A stretch of DNA of 64,000 nt from Aaosphaeria pasadenensis (Eukaryota; Ascomycota; Dothideomycetes; Pleosporales), in contig JAKLMB010000036.1 in assembly GCA_022813625.1 (NCBI GenBank), forward strand, positions 186,001-250,000, written 5' to 3'. Shown here piece by piece: positions 45,212 to 54,751 of the stretch. Under the pieces are notes generated by a model that had not been told where the DNA came from, ran no database searches, and worked only from the letters and a program-made list of their open reading frames with translations. Made by a program: the position numbers and the translations under genes. Each line of letters starts with the position of its first letter. Position 1 is the stretch's first letter.

Positions 45212-47517
45212 TCATCTCAATCTTTCGTCACGCTCATCCAACGGTGAAATCGGAGGAGAATCTGTGAGACCAGTCACAGAATGTCTAATCCCTCCCTTCT
45301 CCGCCTCATCTTCCTTCCCAGCTTCATCATATGTTCTTCCTGTACTCTGTCTGGATGGTCCATGATGTCTCTGGTCCCCTAATACGCTACCAATAATTGG
45401 ATGCTTGACATCCGTAATGTCCACTGCCGCCAATGCCTCACCAGGTAGCGTCACTGGCACAGCATCTGTAGCCTTCGACCACGTGCCGGAATGTGCTACT
45501 TCGTGCGCCATACGATGCAGTTGAAGGGTAGAGTTTGCTTTCCATTCCAGGCGGGAGTAGTTGTGACGCACGTTCTTCCGCTGGAAGTAATCGAGCAGCA
45601 GTTCGAGGAACATGTCGAGCAGGATGATAATGCCCCCAATGCCCACGATGAGCGAAATACCTAAGACGCTGAAGGACGCGTAACGGGTGCTCATGATACG
45701 CTGAACTCTGTTAGCTACAATCTCTCAATGCATGAGTCTTGGTAAAACTTACTTGGCTTTGGCAGACTTTTCGCGCATGATCACTTGTAGGGGCAATGAC
45801 AACACTATCTGGAAGCTGCTTCCTCGAACCCATGGCCGTCTCTACGAACTGAGCCTGCAAACTTGTGCTAGCCGCGCCCGCCCATCGAAGGACTTCATTT
45901 TCCCACTGGTCATCCGGAAGTGGCCCTGTTACTTCGAAGCCGGCGTTGAAGCGCGCCGACAGCGACGAAATGCCAGCCTTACTGATGATCGAGTTGGCGA
46001 AAAGATAGCGACTGTAGAATATTCGTTGAACCCAGGCGAGCATTTCCTGCTCTGCTGTGCCATTGGCCCACAGCGCAGGGAATTTTTGTAATGTGCCACT
46101 GGCGATACCGGCAAGCGGGAGACATCGATCTTTCTCTGGTGCGTTGGGGTTGCAGACCTGGGCCTGGTGGATACAACCCAGCGCACTGGCGGGTTCATCT
46201 TGGCCGTACAGCGTGATGTTGGATCCGGTTACAGTTCTGAAGATCTTAGGTGTGTGTGCTGAGTACCATGCGTCATTGACAGGTTTCACGTAGTTGATTC
46301 CAGGCGCCGACAAGAAGTATATCGAAGTGTCTGCGTCCGTACGTTGTAGCTCAGGGATCAACTCAATCGCATTTGTGTTTCGGACAGCATCAGTTACTCG
46401 AGCAAGGTAACGTTGTACACTTTGTTACAGTCAGCGTCATGCTAAATTATAGCGGCCTGGTTCTTACCCAAGTTGATAGTCTTCCTTCGGATTACGATTT
46501 ACGTCGAACTGGTCAAATTTTCTCGACGAGAAATTTGTAGCTACTTGGTAGATGTAATCTAACGTGCCGTTGGACTTCTTCGCAGTACCATAGTGATAAC
46601 GTGCTACGGGGATGTCTGGGAAGGAAGTTTGGTTGTGGATGGAACGATATCCCTGAGACACGAGCGGTGCGCATTGATCGACAATCCTGATTTGGAACTC
46701 CGATTTGGGACCCAGGTTGATTCCGAGATCGTGGTTACTGCTAAGGAAGCCAGTATCGATAGTTAGAGAGCCGACCTTGCACATCTTGCCATCGAACGGA
46801 CAGGAGGGATCCCGGGTGACCTTTAGGGGGAGTTTAGGTTTCACATATTGCTGACAGTCTTCTGAATTCTCGGCCTAAGTATCGTGAGTTAGAAGAGATG
46901 ACAATCCAAGCAGAGAGGGAGTAGTAGCCTACGTTGGTGTAGCATTGCTGTGCATAGTTGAGGTATGCTGTAGCTCTCGAACTGAGCCAAGGCTGAGTCA
47001 CGATACCCCATTCCACCACACTCATGTTATCGGGCGCGTTGATAATATTGCAATCTTTTCCCGTGAGGAGAACCTCATTCGCCGTCTGCGTTGTCACACG
47101 AGATGAAAAGATACCTGCAATACTAAAAGCTCCCCAGATGATGGCTGCCAGAAGGAATATTCCACTGTTGTTCAGAAACGGACGTCCACCACGGCCCTTC
47201 CAGGCATGAGTGATCATGATCAATTGCAGTAAAGCAGCCGGTGGAGTCTCAGTATTTCGAAGGACCAGCTGTCTCTGGTGGTGCACGCCGCCCTTCATCT
47301 CTGCGGACGAGAAGTAGCGATGAAGGAGAAGGCACAGAACGCGCCAAAGACCTTTACCAGTGGCGCCGATGAAGATGGCCAGGAAGGCGATGAGAAGACC
47401 TCCGCTTTCCTGTGTCATCGTCACAGTTGCACCTCGAACCTTGTCATATTTCCAGTTGGTCCAGAAACCGAGGTGGATGTCGTAGTATTCAGCGCCTGAT
47501 CTGGTAACGCCGCTCAT
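45212..47517 (-). CDS. Large glycosylated three-pass membrane protein, unknown
   Basis: Fungal membrane protein without assigned function. Four exons on the minus strand (47517-46933, 46874-46468, 46419-45753, 45700-45212; introns 58, 48 and 52 nt) give 715 aa with all joins in frame. The start ATG at 47517 begins MSGVTRSGAEYYDIHLGFW, a natural N-terminus. Membrane helices are predicted at about 39-63, 119-137 and 560-590. The roughly 420-residue segment between the second and third has many N-glycosylation sequons (NMS, NQT, NGT, NFS, NIT) and cysteines, so it probably lies outside the cell or in an organelle lumen. The 125-residue tail is charged. The 266-bp gap to NPR2 makes the two a head-to-tail pair. 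Confidence 0.85.
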
Positions 47518-49043
47518 GGTGACAGGTATTCGATTTAACACTTGATGGTCAAAGTACCTGATCTGAGGCAAGATGTGCAGAGTCTAAATCGAAGAGATCA
47601 AGGACGGTCGCACGCTTGTCTCAGTGAATTGAGAGGCGTAAAACAAAAAAGACCATAACCTTTTTGAGGAGATTATTGATCTCGCCAGACCTGGGGCGTT
47701 GATTCAAAGCAAGGAAGGCAACCACAGATATACCAACCCAACTAGTCTCTTCACAATATCCAGAAAATGATATTGCGCACCACCAGCAGGAACCCTGGGG
47801 CTGAAGCACCATGCAGTGAACCCATGTTCGGGGATATATGGGCGTATCTCGTTCGACGTTGATACATGCACAATATACAGCTGACGGGAGCACAAAACCC
47901 AAATACTCCTATCAAGATGCTTAGCCGTTGTATCGGATTGCATGCCATGCCCTTGGGGTTGGGGGCCGTAATATGAAACCCCCGGTCATCGTCCAATCAG
48001 AGCACGGCTTAAGTTTAGAAACAGTATCGAGATGCTGTATGTAGTACAACGATATACGAATGGGGCTGAGTGGCAACCATCAAACGGCCCGTTGGTCGAA
48101 CTTTCTGATGGTACTACATGGATTGGTCGAAGATCTCCATGGAGAATTTAGGGTTCAAAGACTGGATGTGTTCAATGCCTTACAGACGCTCGATGGGGGC
48201 TGACGGTTTCGCATGTAAGCACAGCAATTTATCTTCCTGTTTAATCCAATCAGAAGAGACGCAGACAATGTGATGAAATCGCAGAGTCAGAACCATGGTC
48301 AGAGTTAATGCTCAAGCTCATGCCCATATTCCAAATGTATAGTTCTGGTACGCTCTCAACATGCCATCCAGTCGTTGGTGATTATTTGCCGCCATGTGAG
48401 AATCCAGTGCGTACAGAATGAGAACATGTTTGACCTCGATGACAGTATCCACTTGGAATCGTGACACTTGATTCTACATCTATATACATCATTTGTTCCA
48501 ATTTACCATACAGAGGACCTCCAAATATCGCCCTTTCGCTGTGCTCCGCGAGATATTCCGTTTTCATGGTAGCCTTTCCCATCAAACACTAAGACGTTTA
48601 CCGTTCCTTTGACAAACAGCCAGTAATCTCGAATTGATGATCATGCCATAGGTAAATTCGACGCCCATTTAGTATAGTTGTAACCTTGAACCGGCCGGGT
48701 ATCACGCATATGCGTCGCTCCCCCTCGCACGTAAACCTAGATGAAGAGAAATCACATTGCGTCGACAGGACCTGAACTATCGCTTTACAAAGACGCCCTT
48801 GAAAACAAAGAATGAACAACATCTGCTAATTACATGATCTAGCTTAACGTTGTTCAGTCTTGTAAAACAAACTCAATGAAGAAATGCACTCTAAAATTGC
48901 ACGCTAGTCGTATCTATATGCTATCAAATACAGGCCTTTGAGCCAAACAGTAAAAATTGCCAGCAACCTGTCCCCTGCTTATGCCTCATTACAACCTCCG
49001 TCTTCCTCAAAATGAAACCTTTCAATGCTTTGTCGGTGTTTAA
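47518..49043. other. Intergenic spacer
   Basis: The promoter of the membrane-protein gene and the 3' flank of the first secreted-protein gene. Minus-strand frames near 47.6-48.0 kb have hydrophobic stretches but no continuous spliced model joins them to the downstream gene. No gene called. Confidence 0.45.
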
Positions 49044-49403
49044 CTAGCACTTGCACTTCTTCTGGGCAACCATCAACGCATTCACCTTCGACGGCATGCT
49101 GGCTTTCCGGGTGTAGTCAGTGTTGGGAACGTTCTTCTCTTTGAACACTACGGTTGAGGATTCGCCACATTCAAAATAATCTTGGTAGTTGAGCTCATCG
49201 CCAGCATTAGGTGATCCCTGCTTGGCGAGCGGGTTGGGGAAATGTGAGCTTTCGCAGGTCATTGTGGGAGGGGCGGGAACAGCGGTCCTGGGAAGGAGTT
49301 CGGGTTCAGTGGGAGGGGCGGCTGCATTGGCTGGCTTTGGAACTGCTGCAGCAAGGCTGCTGGCTGCGAAGAGAGCGACAAGGAAAGGCTGGAAGAATTG
49401 CAT
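49044..49403 (-). CDS. Small secreted four-cysteine protein (SSP1)
   Basis: A 119-aa protein with a clear signal peptide (MQFFQPFLVALFAASSLAAA), then an Ala/Pro-rich linker (20-48) and a compact region with cysteines at 50, 79, 117 and 119. The C-terminus ends in KKCKC. Cysteine positions are identical to those of the protein at 51820-52182, so the two are divergent paralogues. No enzymatic motif. Size, secretion and even cysteine number (two disulfides possible) fit an apoplastic effector-like or cell-wall protein, but function is unknown. Single exon; a TATA box lies about 200 bases upstream. Upstream DNA is shared with the repeat-protein gene at 50217. Confidence 0.85.
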   Translation of the reverse strand: MQFFQPFLVALFAASSLAAAVPKPANAAAPPTEPELLPRTAVPAPPTMTCESSHFPNPLAKQGSPNAGDELNYQDYFECGESSTVVFKEKNVPNTDYTRKASMPSKVNALMVAQKKCKC

Positions 49404-50216
49404 GTTTGGGTGTTGTTTTTAGTGGGGACGATGAATTGCTTTGATGGGCTAATTTGATATTGGGATTTGTTGGTAGATCGTAGAGGAGGTTTGCTATAAT
49501 GAGCGTAGTGTGATATTATCTTAAAAGAAAGTAAAGAGTGTGATAAGGACTGTGACGATTGACTGTAGTGTAGTGTTCCTTTGAAGCAGGAATGAAGACT
49601 CCTTTTATATGCGTCGCTCCTACCCCTTCTCCTCCTAGAGAATTGGATATGAGACGGTCCGACGTTAATCTATATAGTTTAAAGATATTCCAAACTGCGG
49701 AGTATAGCAAACTTGCGCTTCAATTGTCTCCGGCCTGCAGATCTCGCGCGTTGGAAAGAGACGATCAGATCGGAGTTAATGCCAAGTTTCGACACAAATC
49801 CAAGTCCGCCCACATAAGTGACCGAACTTTTTTTTTATAGAGACGCTCTTGATGATAATAGAACAGCTATACTTTGTAGTTATCTGTATCACTATTCAAT
49901 TTCTCACTTCACAATTCCTAAGTCAAGTTTGATTAAGACACAAAATGCAGTCAATTGTTTCGCGCGCTAAATGAATCTACCCTCTATAAAAAAACCCAAG
50001 CTCAGAACCCAAAAACAATAAAGTACCACTACCAAGTTGCCAACGCCCTTGCTTTATAAACTAGATTATCCTGTCCAATACATCCCAGGTTTGCACCTCG
50101 TGACACCCCCTCACTCCTCCTCAAATTGAAAGCGACCATTACTTCTTCGATGCAGTATAAGGAATCCATGCCCTATCAGGCGGATGCTTTGCTTTCAATT
50201 GAACCCAAGATTGGCA
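49404..50216. other. Spacer: SSP1 promoter and SSP2 3' flank
   Basis: Contains the SSP1 leader and promoter block (49557-49776) and then an AT-rich 3' flank of the SSP2 gene. No gene. Confidence 0.55.
49557..49776 (-). promoter_or_regulatory. SSP1 promoter block, homologous to the SSP2 promoter
   Basis: Read on the minus strand, it has a TATA box ATATAAAAGG (49610-49601), a conserved stretch after it (CCTGCTTCAAAGGAACAC), and further upstream a conserved TACTCCGCA-like element and ACTCCGATCTGATC at its distal end. The same elements in the same order occur at 51036-51236. Confidence 0.8.
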
Positions 50217-50936
50217 CTAGACAGCAACACTAGCACGGGTGGCACCGCGCGAAGGTCGGGGAAGAGCGGGCGCGGCCGGCTCAGCGGGCTCAGTGGGCTC
50301 AGTGAGATCAGCGGGATCAGTGGACTCAGCGAGATCAGCGGGCTCAGTAGGAAGAGGCTCTTCATCGGCAAGAGGCTCTTCGTCAGCAAGAGGCTCTTCA
50401 GCGGAAAGAGGATCTTCAGCGGGAAGACGTGACTTAGTAGGAGAAGCAGCTTGGGTGGGAAGAGGCTCCTCATCGGCAAGAGGCTCTTCGTCGGCAAGAG
50501 GCTCTTCGGCGGAAAGAGGATCTTCGGCGGAAAGAGGATCTTCAGCAGGAAGACGTGACTTAGTAGGAGAAGCAGCTTGGGTGGGAAGAGGCTCCTCATC
50601 GGCAAGAGGCTCTTCATCGGCAAGAGGCTCTTCAGCGGAAAGAGGATCTTCAGCGGAAAGACCATCTTTAGCAGGAAGACGTGACTTAGTAGGAGAAGCA
50701 GCTTGGGTGGGAAGAGGCTCCTCATCGGCAAGAGGATCTTCGGCGGGAAGACCAGCATCAAGAGGAGCAGCACCAGCAGGAGGAGCAGCTTTGCCCAAAG
50801 AAGCAGATTCAGTGGGAGCTGCAACCTCAGCGGGTGCAATAGCCTCAGGGGCAGCGACGGACTTTGTGGGAGGAATTGCGAGGCCAAGGGCGCTGGACGC
50901 GAAGAGAGCAACGAGGAGAGACTGAGAGAACTGCAT
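50217..50936 (-). CDS. Secreted hexapeptide-repeat protein (SSP2)
   Basis: A 239-aa protein with signal peptide MQFSQSLLVALFASSALGLA, close to those of SSP1 and SSP3, but no cysteine in the mature part. Residues 61-200 are acidic Pro/Leu/Ala/Glu repeats with hexapeptide period (PLSAED, PLSAEE, PLADEE, PLADEE, PLPTQA), organised in 42-residue super-units starting SRLPA at 85, 127 and 169. Residues 200-225 are TEP/AEP repeats. The last 15 residues are basic. Likely intrinsically disordered and possibly wall-associated. Each super-unit has a KSR but no KR or RR, so classical Kex2 processing into peptides is not supported. Single exon. Other frames are also open because the repeat length is a multiple of three; this frame is chosen for its signal peptide. 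Confidence 0.8.
   Translation of the reverse strand: MQFSQSLLVALFASSALGLAIPPTKSVAAPEAIAPAEVAAPTESASLGKAAPPAGAAPLDAGLPAEDPLADEEPLPTQAASPTKSRLPAKDGLSAEDPLSAEEPLADEEPLADEEPLPTQAASPTKSRLPAEDPLSAEDPLSAEEPLADEEPLADEEPLPTQAASPTKSRLPAEDPLSAEEPLADEEPLADEEPLPTEPADLAESTDPADLTEPTEPAEPAAPALPRPSRGATRASVAV
50337..50756 (-). repeat. Nested minisatellite (18-bp within 126-bp units) in SSP2
   Basis: The 126-bp period is visible from three copies of CGTGACTTAGTAGGAGAAGC starting at 50428, 50554 and 50680 (plus-strand coordinates). Within each unit, 18-bp hexapeptide codes such as GGCAAGAGGCTCTTC-type blocks recur. The nucleotide copies are nearly identical, which implies recent expansion or gene conversion. 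Confidence 0.92.
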
Positions 50937-51035
50937 ATTGGCTTGTTGTTGGTGGATTGTAGAGTGAGTTTTCTGTAAAGAGTGTGATGTGTTGTTGTAA
51001 AAGAGTGTAAAGACTGTAGTAGTAAAGAGTGTGGT

Positions 51036-51236
51036 GATTGACTGCTGTGTGGTGTTCCTTTGAAGCAGGAATACAGGCTCCTTTTATATGCGTACTGCCC
51101 ACATCTTCTATTCCTAGATGAATACAGAAAGACACTGTTTTACCGAAGTCTTCATTGCGGAGTATATCAAAGTGCGATCAAATTATTTCCGGTCTGCAAA
51201 TCTCGGGCCTTAGAGAGAGAAAGATCAGATCGGAGT
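51036..51236 (-). promoter_or_regulatory. SSP2 promoter block, homologous to the SSP1 promoter
   Basis: Read on the minus strand, the TATA box ATATAAAAGG lies at 51089-51080, about 145 bases before the ATG, followed by CCTGCTTCAAAGGAACAC as in SSP1. The distal end is ACTCCGATCTGATC (51236-51223). Similarity continues over about 200 bp with small gaps. Confidence 0.8.
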
Positions 51237-51263
51237 GTTTGGGAGACTCCTCTACAGAGAGGA

Positions 51264-51317
51264 GATCGGCTCGGAGGTCGTGCGATCGGCTCGGAGGTCT
51301 ACACGATCGGCTCGGAG
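51264..51317 (-). promoter_or_regulatory. Triplicated 15-bp element upstream of SSP2
   Basis: Plus-strand GATCGGCTCGGAGGT occurs at 51264-51278 and 51284-51298, with a 13-base version at 51305-51317. They lie about 330-380 bases upstream of the SSP2 start. Possible operator for a cluster regulator. Confidence 0.6.
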
Positions 51318-51819
51318 AGAACCTTTATACGACTATTCCCACGACACGTGTACCCTAACGGTACACTTTTAGAATACACTCGTTCTAATAAAAGTGGTTC
51401 CATGGAGTTGGTTTTGTCCACATTTGAACTCCATAAAAGTATTCACAACTACCTAACTATATCGCTGATCTCCACGCAAACATACAACCAACTTTTCCAA
51501 TTTTACACAGTGCAAATAAGTCGAAAGGCTTGAAAAGGATGGATTACATAGGCTATAATCACACAGTACATACAATTTTATGGAAGACCGTCCTTCTCTA
51601 CTAAGTTGACCATCATCAACATTCAGGCTCTCCTACATTAAGCTATAGCTTCTACCATAGGAAATAAGCACCCTTAAGTGCATTTATACGCCTCACAAAC
51701 ATACGCAATCCATCCCTTCCCGCTCTCTCTTTCCCCGCCCATTTATCTAAATCAACACTTGCAATTCAATGCCGTACATACAACAACTAAGCAACCCACC
51801 CCTCCAACCCCGGCAACAA

Positions 51820-52182
51820 CTACGCACACTTACACCTCAAACCCGCAATATCCAAAGCATTCTTCATGTCCTCCGCCTGCTTAGGATCGCCCCTATAAGG
51901 CGCCTTGTCCTTAGCGTCTGGCTTGAACCCCAGCTTGCCGCCGGAGCACTGCATGAACTCGTCGACGCTTTTTGTGATCTGTGCGTCTCCGCCTTCGAAC
52001 TTGACGAACGTAGGGAAGGTTCGTCCGTCGGTGCAGTTCGGTGTGCCGGGAGCAGGGGCGGGAGCAGCGTGGGGCCTCCGGCGGAGAAAAGGACGTGTGG
52101 TTGGGGTGGATGGCGTAGGGGTTGGGGCAGCGAGGCTGCTGGCTGCGAAGAGTGTGGCGAGGATGAGGTGGAAGAATTGCAT
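51820..52182 (-). CDS. Small secreted four-cysteine protein (SSP3)
   Basis: A 120-aa protein with signal peptide MQFFHLILATLFAASSLAA, a Pro/Thr/Arg-rich linker (20-48) that includes three successive Arg (about 34-36), then cysteines at 50, 79, 117 and 119. These positions are identical to SSP1 although the sequence between them has diverged. It ends LRCKCA. The Arg-rich linker could be a protease processing point. No enzyme motif. Effector-like or wall-associated function is inference from size and secretion. Single exon, complete. Confidence 0.85.
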   Translation of the reverse strand: MQFFHLILATLFAASSLAAPTPTPSTPTTRPFLRRRPHAAPAPAPGTPNCTDGRTFPTFVKFEGGDAQITKSVDEFMQCSGGKLGFKPDAKDKAPYRGDPKQAEDMKNALDIAGLRCKCA

Positions 52183-52930
52183 TTTGATATGTTGGTGGTG
52201 GTGATGCGTGGATTGATTTAATGTGCGACTCGAAGTAGAGTCTAGGCAAAAGATTGTAGAGACTTTTGCTGAACCGCGTTGGTATTATCGTAAAGAATGT
52301 AATTAGTATAAGGGAAAACTATAATAACGATCGTAGTAAACGATGTGTAGTGAATCGTGGTGTAGTGATTCACTTCTTTTCGTCCATGAGGAAAAGTCAT
52401 ATATATGAGTATTACTACTCCTTCATGTTCGGACGATCGTAGACGACGATGTTCTCCTTTAAGATCCACAGTATCACGGTATAATATAATCGTCAGATTT
52501 TCAGATATCATGCCTTGTATAGGGGAGATCGGCTCGGAGGTTACAGGAGGCTCGGCGGTTGTGAGGTTGGCTGGGACGGAAGACGACACAATCCGTTGCG
52601 GATATGCGATTGATGTAACTACACAATTTGCCTATATATACACTCCTTCCCTCCCCCCTTTCTCCTTTCTCCTTTCCACCTCATACGCCCCCATCTCTAA
52701 GAAAGAAGAAAAAACGCCTCATCCCAAAAATGCCCAAATTTAGACTCATATTCGAAGAAAAAGAGGCACAGCAAAGAAACGCCAAAAACCTCAGAACCTC
52801 GGCGTTCAAACACACAAGGCTCGAAAAGTAAGAGAGAAAAAAAACACAACAAAGGGTGAAGTATGTATGGTATCAACGAAGATCATGTATGCATTGCAAG
52901 TATGTATGTATGTAAATCGAAGAGCGGCAT
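52183..52930. other. Spacer: SSP3 promoter and SSP4 3' flank
   Basis: Contains a TATA-like CATATATATG (52399-52408) about 220 bases upstream of SSP3 and one copy of the 15-bp element at 52527-52541. No gene. Confidence 0.5.
52527..52541 (-). promoter_or_regulatory. 15-bp element upstream of SSP3
   Basis: Exact copy of plus-strand GATCGGCTCGGAGGT, 345 bases upstream of the SSP3 start, close to the distance seen for SSP2. A degenerate second copy (GGCTCGGCGGT) follows at about 52549-52559. Confidence 0.6.
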
Positions 52931-53536
52931 TTAATACCACGCAGAGGTGCACAGCTTGGCGGCGCCGGTGCACTTGACGTCCCTGCACTCGGGGGTCGTG
53001 TGGTTGTTGCAGCCGTTGGGGGTGTCGGTGCAGTTCCAGCCGTTACCATTGGTGAGGGTGGCCATGTAGCTTTAAGAAGGTGAGAGTGTTAGCTGTTTGT
53101 CTTTGAAGGTAGGGGTAGGGAATGGTGTATGTGTGTGAGAGGCGGGATGGGGAATGATGAGATTGATGGATGCTCTTGGGGATAAAACTTACTAGGGCTG
53201 CTTCTCTCCCGGGATGTAACTAACCACCGTCTCGTTGGGCTGACGGAACCACCAAGTGACGGCTTCGTCGATAAAAGGGCCTCCGTCATTGGGGATCCAG
53301 GTGGAGTCGCCGCGGCAAAGCTTGTGGAAATCTCGGTCGGAACCGTGGCCGGTAACGTTGCAGATCTGTTTGTTGTTCTCGTCGTATACGGCCCACCCGC
53401 CTTGCGTTTGAATTTGCGTGCTATCATTGTATACGGCCATCGAGCCCTTTATTTCGAAGCATTTAGACTCGGCTGAGACGAGAGGGGTGGCCATGGCGGC
53501 GGCGATCGCGAGGGTGATGAATTTGGTAGAAAACAT
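52931..53536 (-). CDS. Small secreted eight-cysteine protein (SSP4)
   Basis: Two exons on the minus strand (53536-53193 and 53069-52931; intron 123 nt) give 160 aa. The signal peptide (MFSTKFITLAIAAAMATPLVSA) is unlike that of SSP1-3. The mature protein has eight cysteines (26, 59, 74, 128, 135, 143, 148, 155), enough for four disulfides, and N-glycosylation sequons (NDS, NVT, NET, NCT, NHT). The C-terminal exon is Asn/Gly/Thr/Cys-rich. No enzymatic motif recognised. Its place next to SSP1-3 on the same strand suggests a secreted-protein cluster. Function unknown; effector-like by size and cysteine content. Confidence 0.83.
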
Positions 53537-54751
53537 CTTGGATGTGCGTAAGTGAATAAATGTGGAAAAAAGAATGTCGATGGGAAATCGAAAATGAATG
53601 TGAAAGCTTATTGCTGGTTATAAATGAAAGTGGTGCTGATGAGCATACAAAAAAAGAGCGACTTGTTGTTGAGTGTGGATGTACGAAAAGAAGAGCGCAG
53701 CAAGTGTGAGTACGTCGATCTTTAAGTATCTGATAGACATCTATGATGCCCCCGTACAGTATCTCAGCGCATGAGGCTGGGAACGGTGTATGGTTTCATA
53801 TAGTCCGATCGCTCTGGGGTTTGGCCGCAATCGCGGTTGGATTGGTGTTGCGGGGATTAATCATCCAAGTCCAAAGTGACCTTTGGCACCGCTTTGCCCC
53901 AGTCGATTGCCAAAACGCATGAGCTACCTTCATCAAGTTTTGTTTGTAATTACTTCTACCTGGAGGAAAGAAATGCTCACGAATAATTAGACATGACTTA
54001 GCGCCGACGTGGAATACCTCCGATCCAACCATCTTCACGATGATCTACCGGGTATCGTAGGACGACATGAACTTCTGTCTGTTGGGGTTTCTGTTTGGAG
54101 ATCATACTCTAAAGCAACGACATTCAGTCACTTGCACATCGTGCTCATGCCTGTCATGATATCTTTGCCAATCCATATCGGACCCTCAATAATTAGCTCG
54201 TGGTGCAACGAGGAAATAATTTTTTAGCAGAAGTAGAAGCAAATGCCTCAAGCTTTCATCTTGTTTCGGGGCCTGATTAGTTCGCTAGGACGCAGATCCG
54301 CACGGTAAGTGGTATCGGGGAATATGAAAGCGTCTGTTTTATTTGATGCTCGAAATAGACATATATTCGTCCGTCGAATAGTTGATACAAAGAATAGGAC
54401 AGGAAGTTTGATGGCTCATAACGTGATGGATTATGCGGCGCATTGCAATCGAACTGAAGATGTGGCTGCTCAGATCTAGCTGAAAGCGTAATATTTTAAC
54501 ATGAATTGTGCTTGCGAGTGGGACAGGAAAAGAACTTCTCAGACTCATCAAAATCTAGTAATTTCAATACTATCAACTAGAGAAAACGAACATCTCAATC
54601 CAAGTGAGCGTTGGGGAGGGGTATATTGCGATAAGAGATTCGATGCTGAATCGGAGATGACCAACGATGAAAGGAAGAAAAAAAGAATTGGGCAGTCGTG
54701 CAATGCATGCGACTTCCCAGAGATATGCGTAGGTTATATGCAATGGTAAGA
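53537..54751. other. Intergenic spacer
   Basis: The SSP4 promoter on the left and the 3' flank of the next minus-strand gene on the right. Short frames on both strands without motifs. I see no gene. Confidence 0.5.

Larger units (their letters stand above)
50937..51819. other. Spacer: SSP2 promoter and SSP3 3' flank
   Basis: Contains the SSP2 leader and promoter (51036-51236) and three copies of a 15-bp element. The remainder is AT-rich 3' flank of SSP3. No gene. Confidence 0.55.

Noticed and set aside
50239..50925. 228-codon plus-strand frame and a second minus-strand frame over SSP2
   Set aside because: Repeat periods divisible by three keep several frames open. Only one minus-strand frame begins with a signal peptide shared with SSP1 and SSP3.
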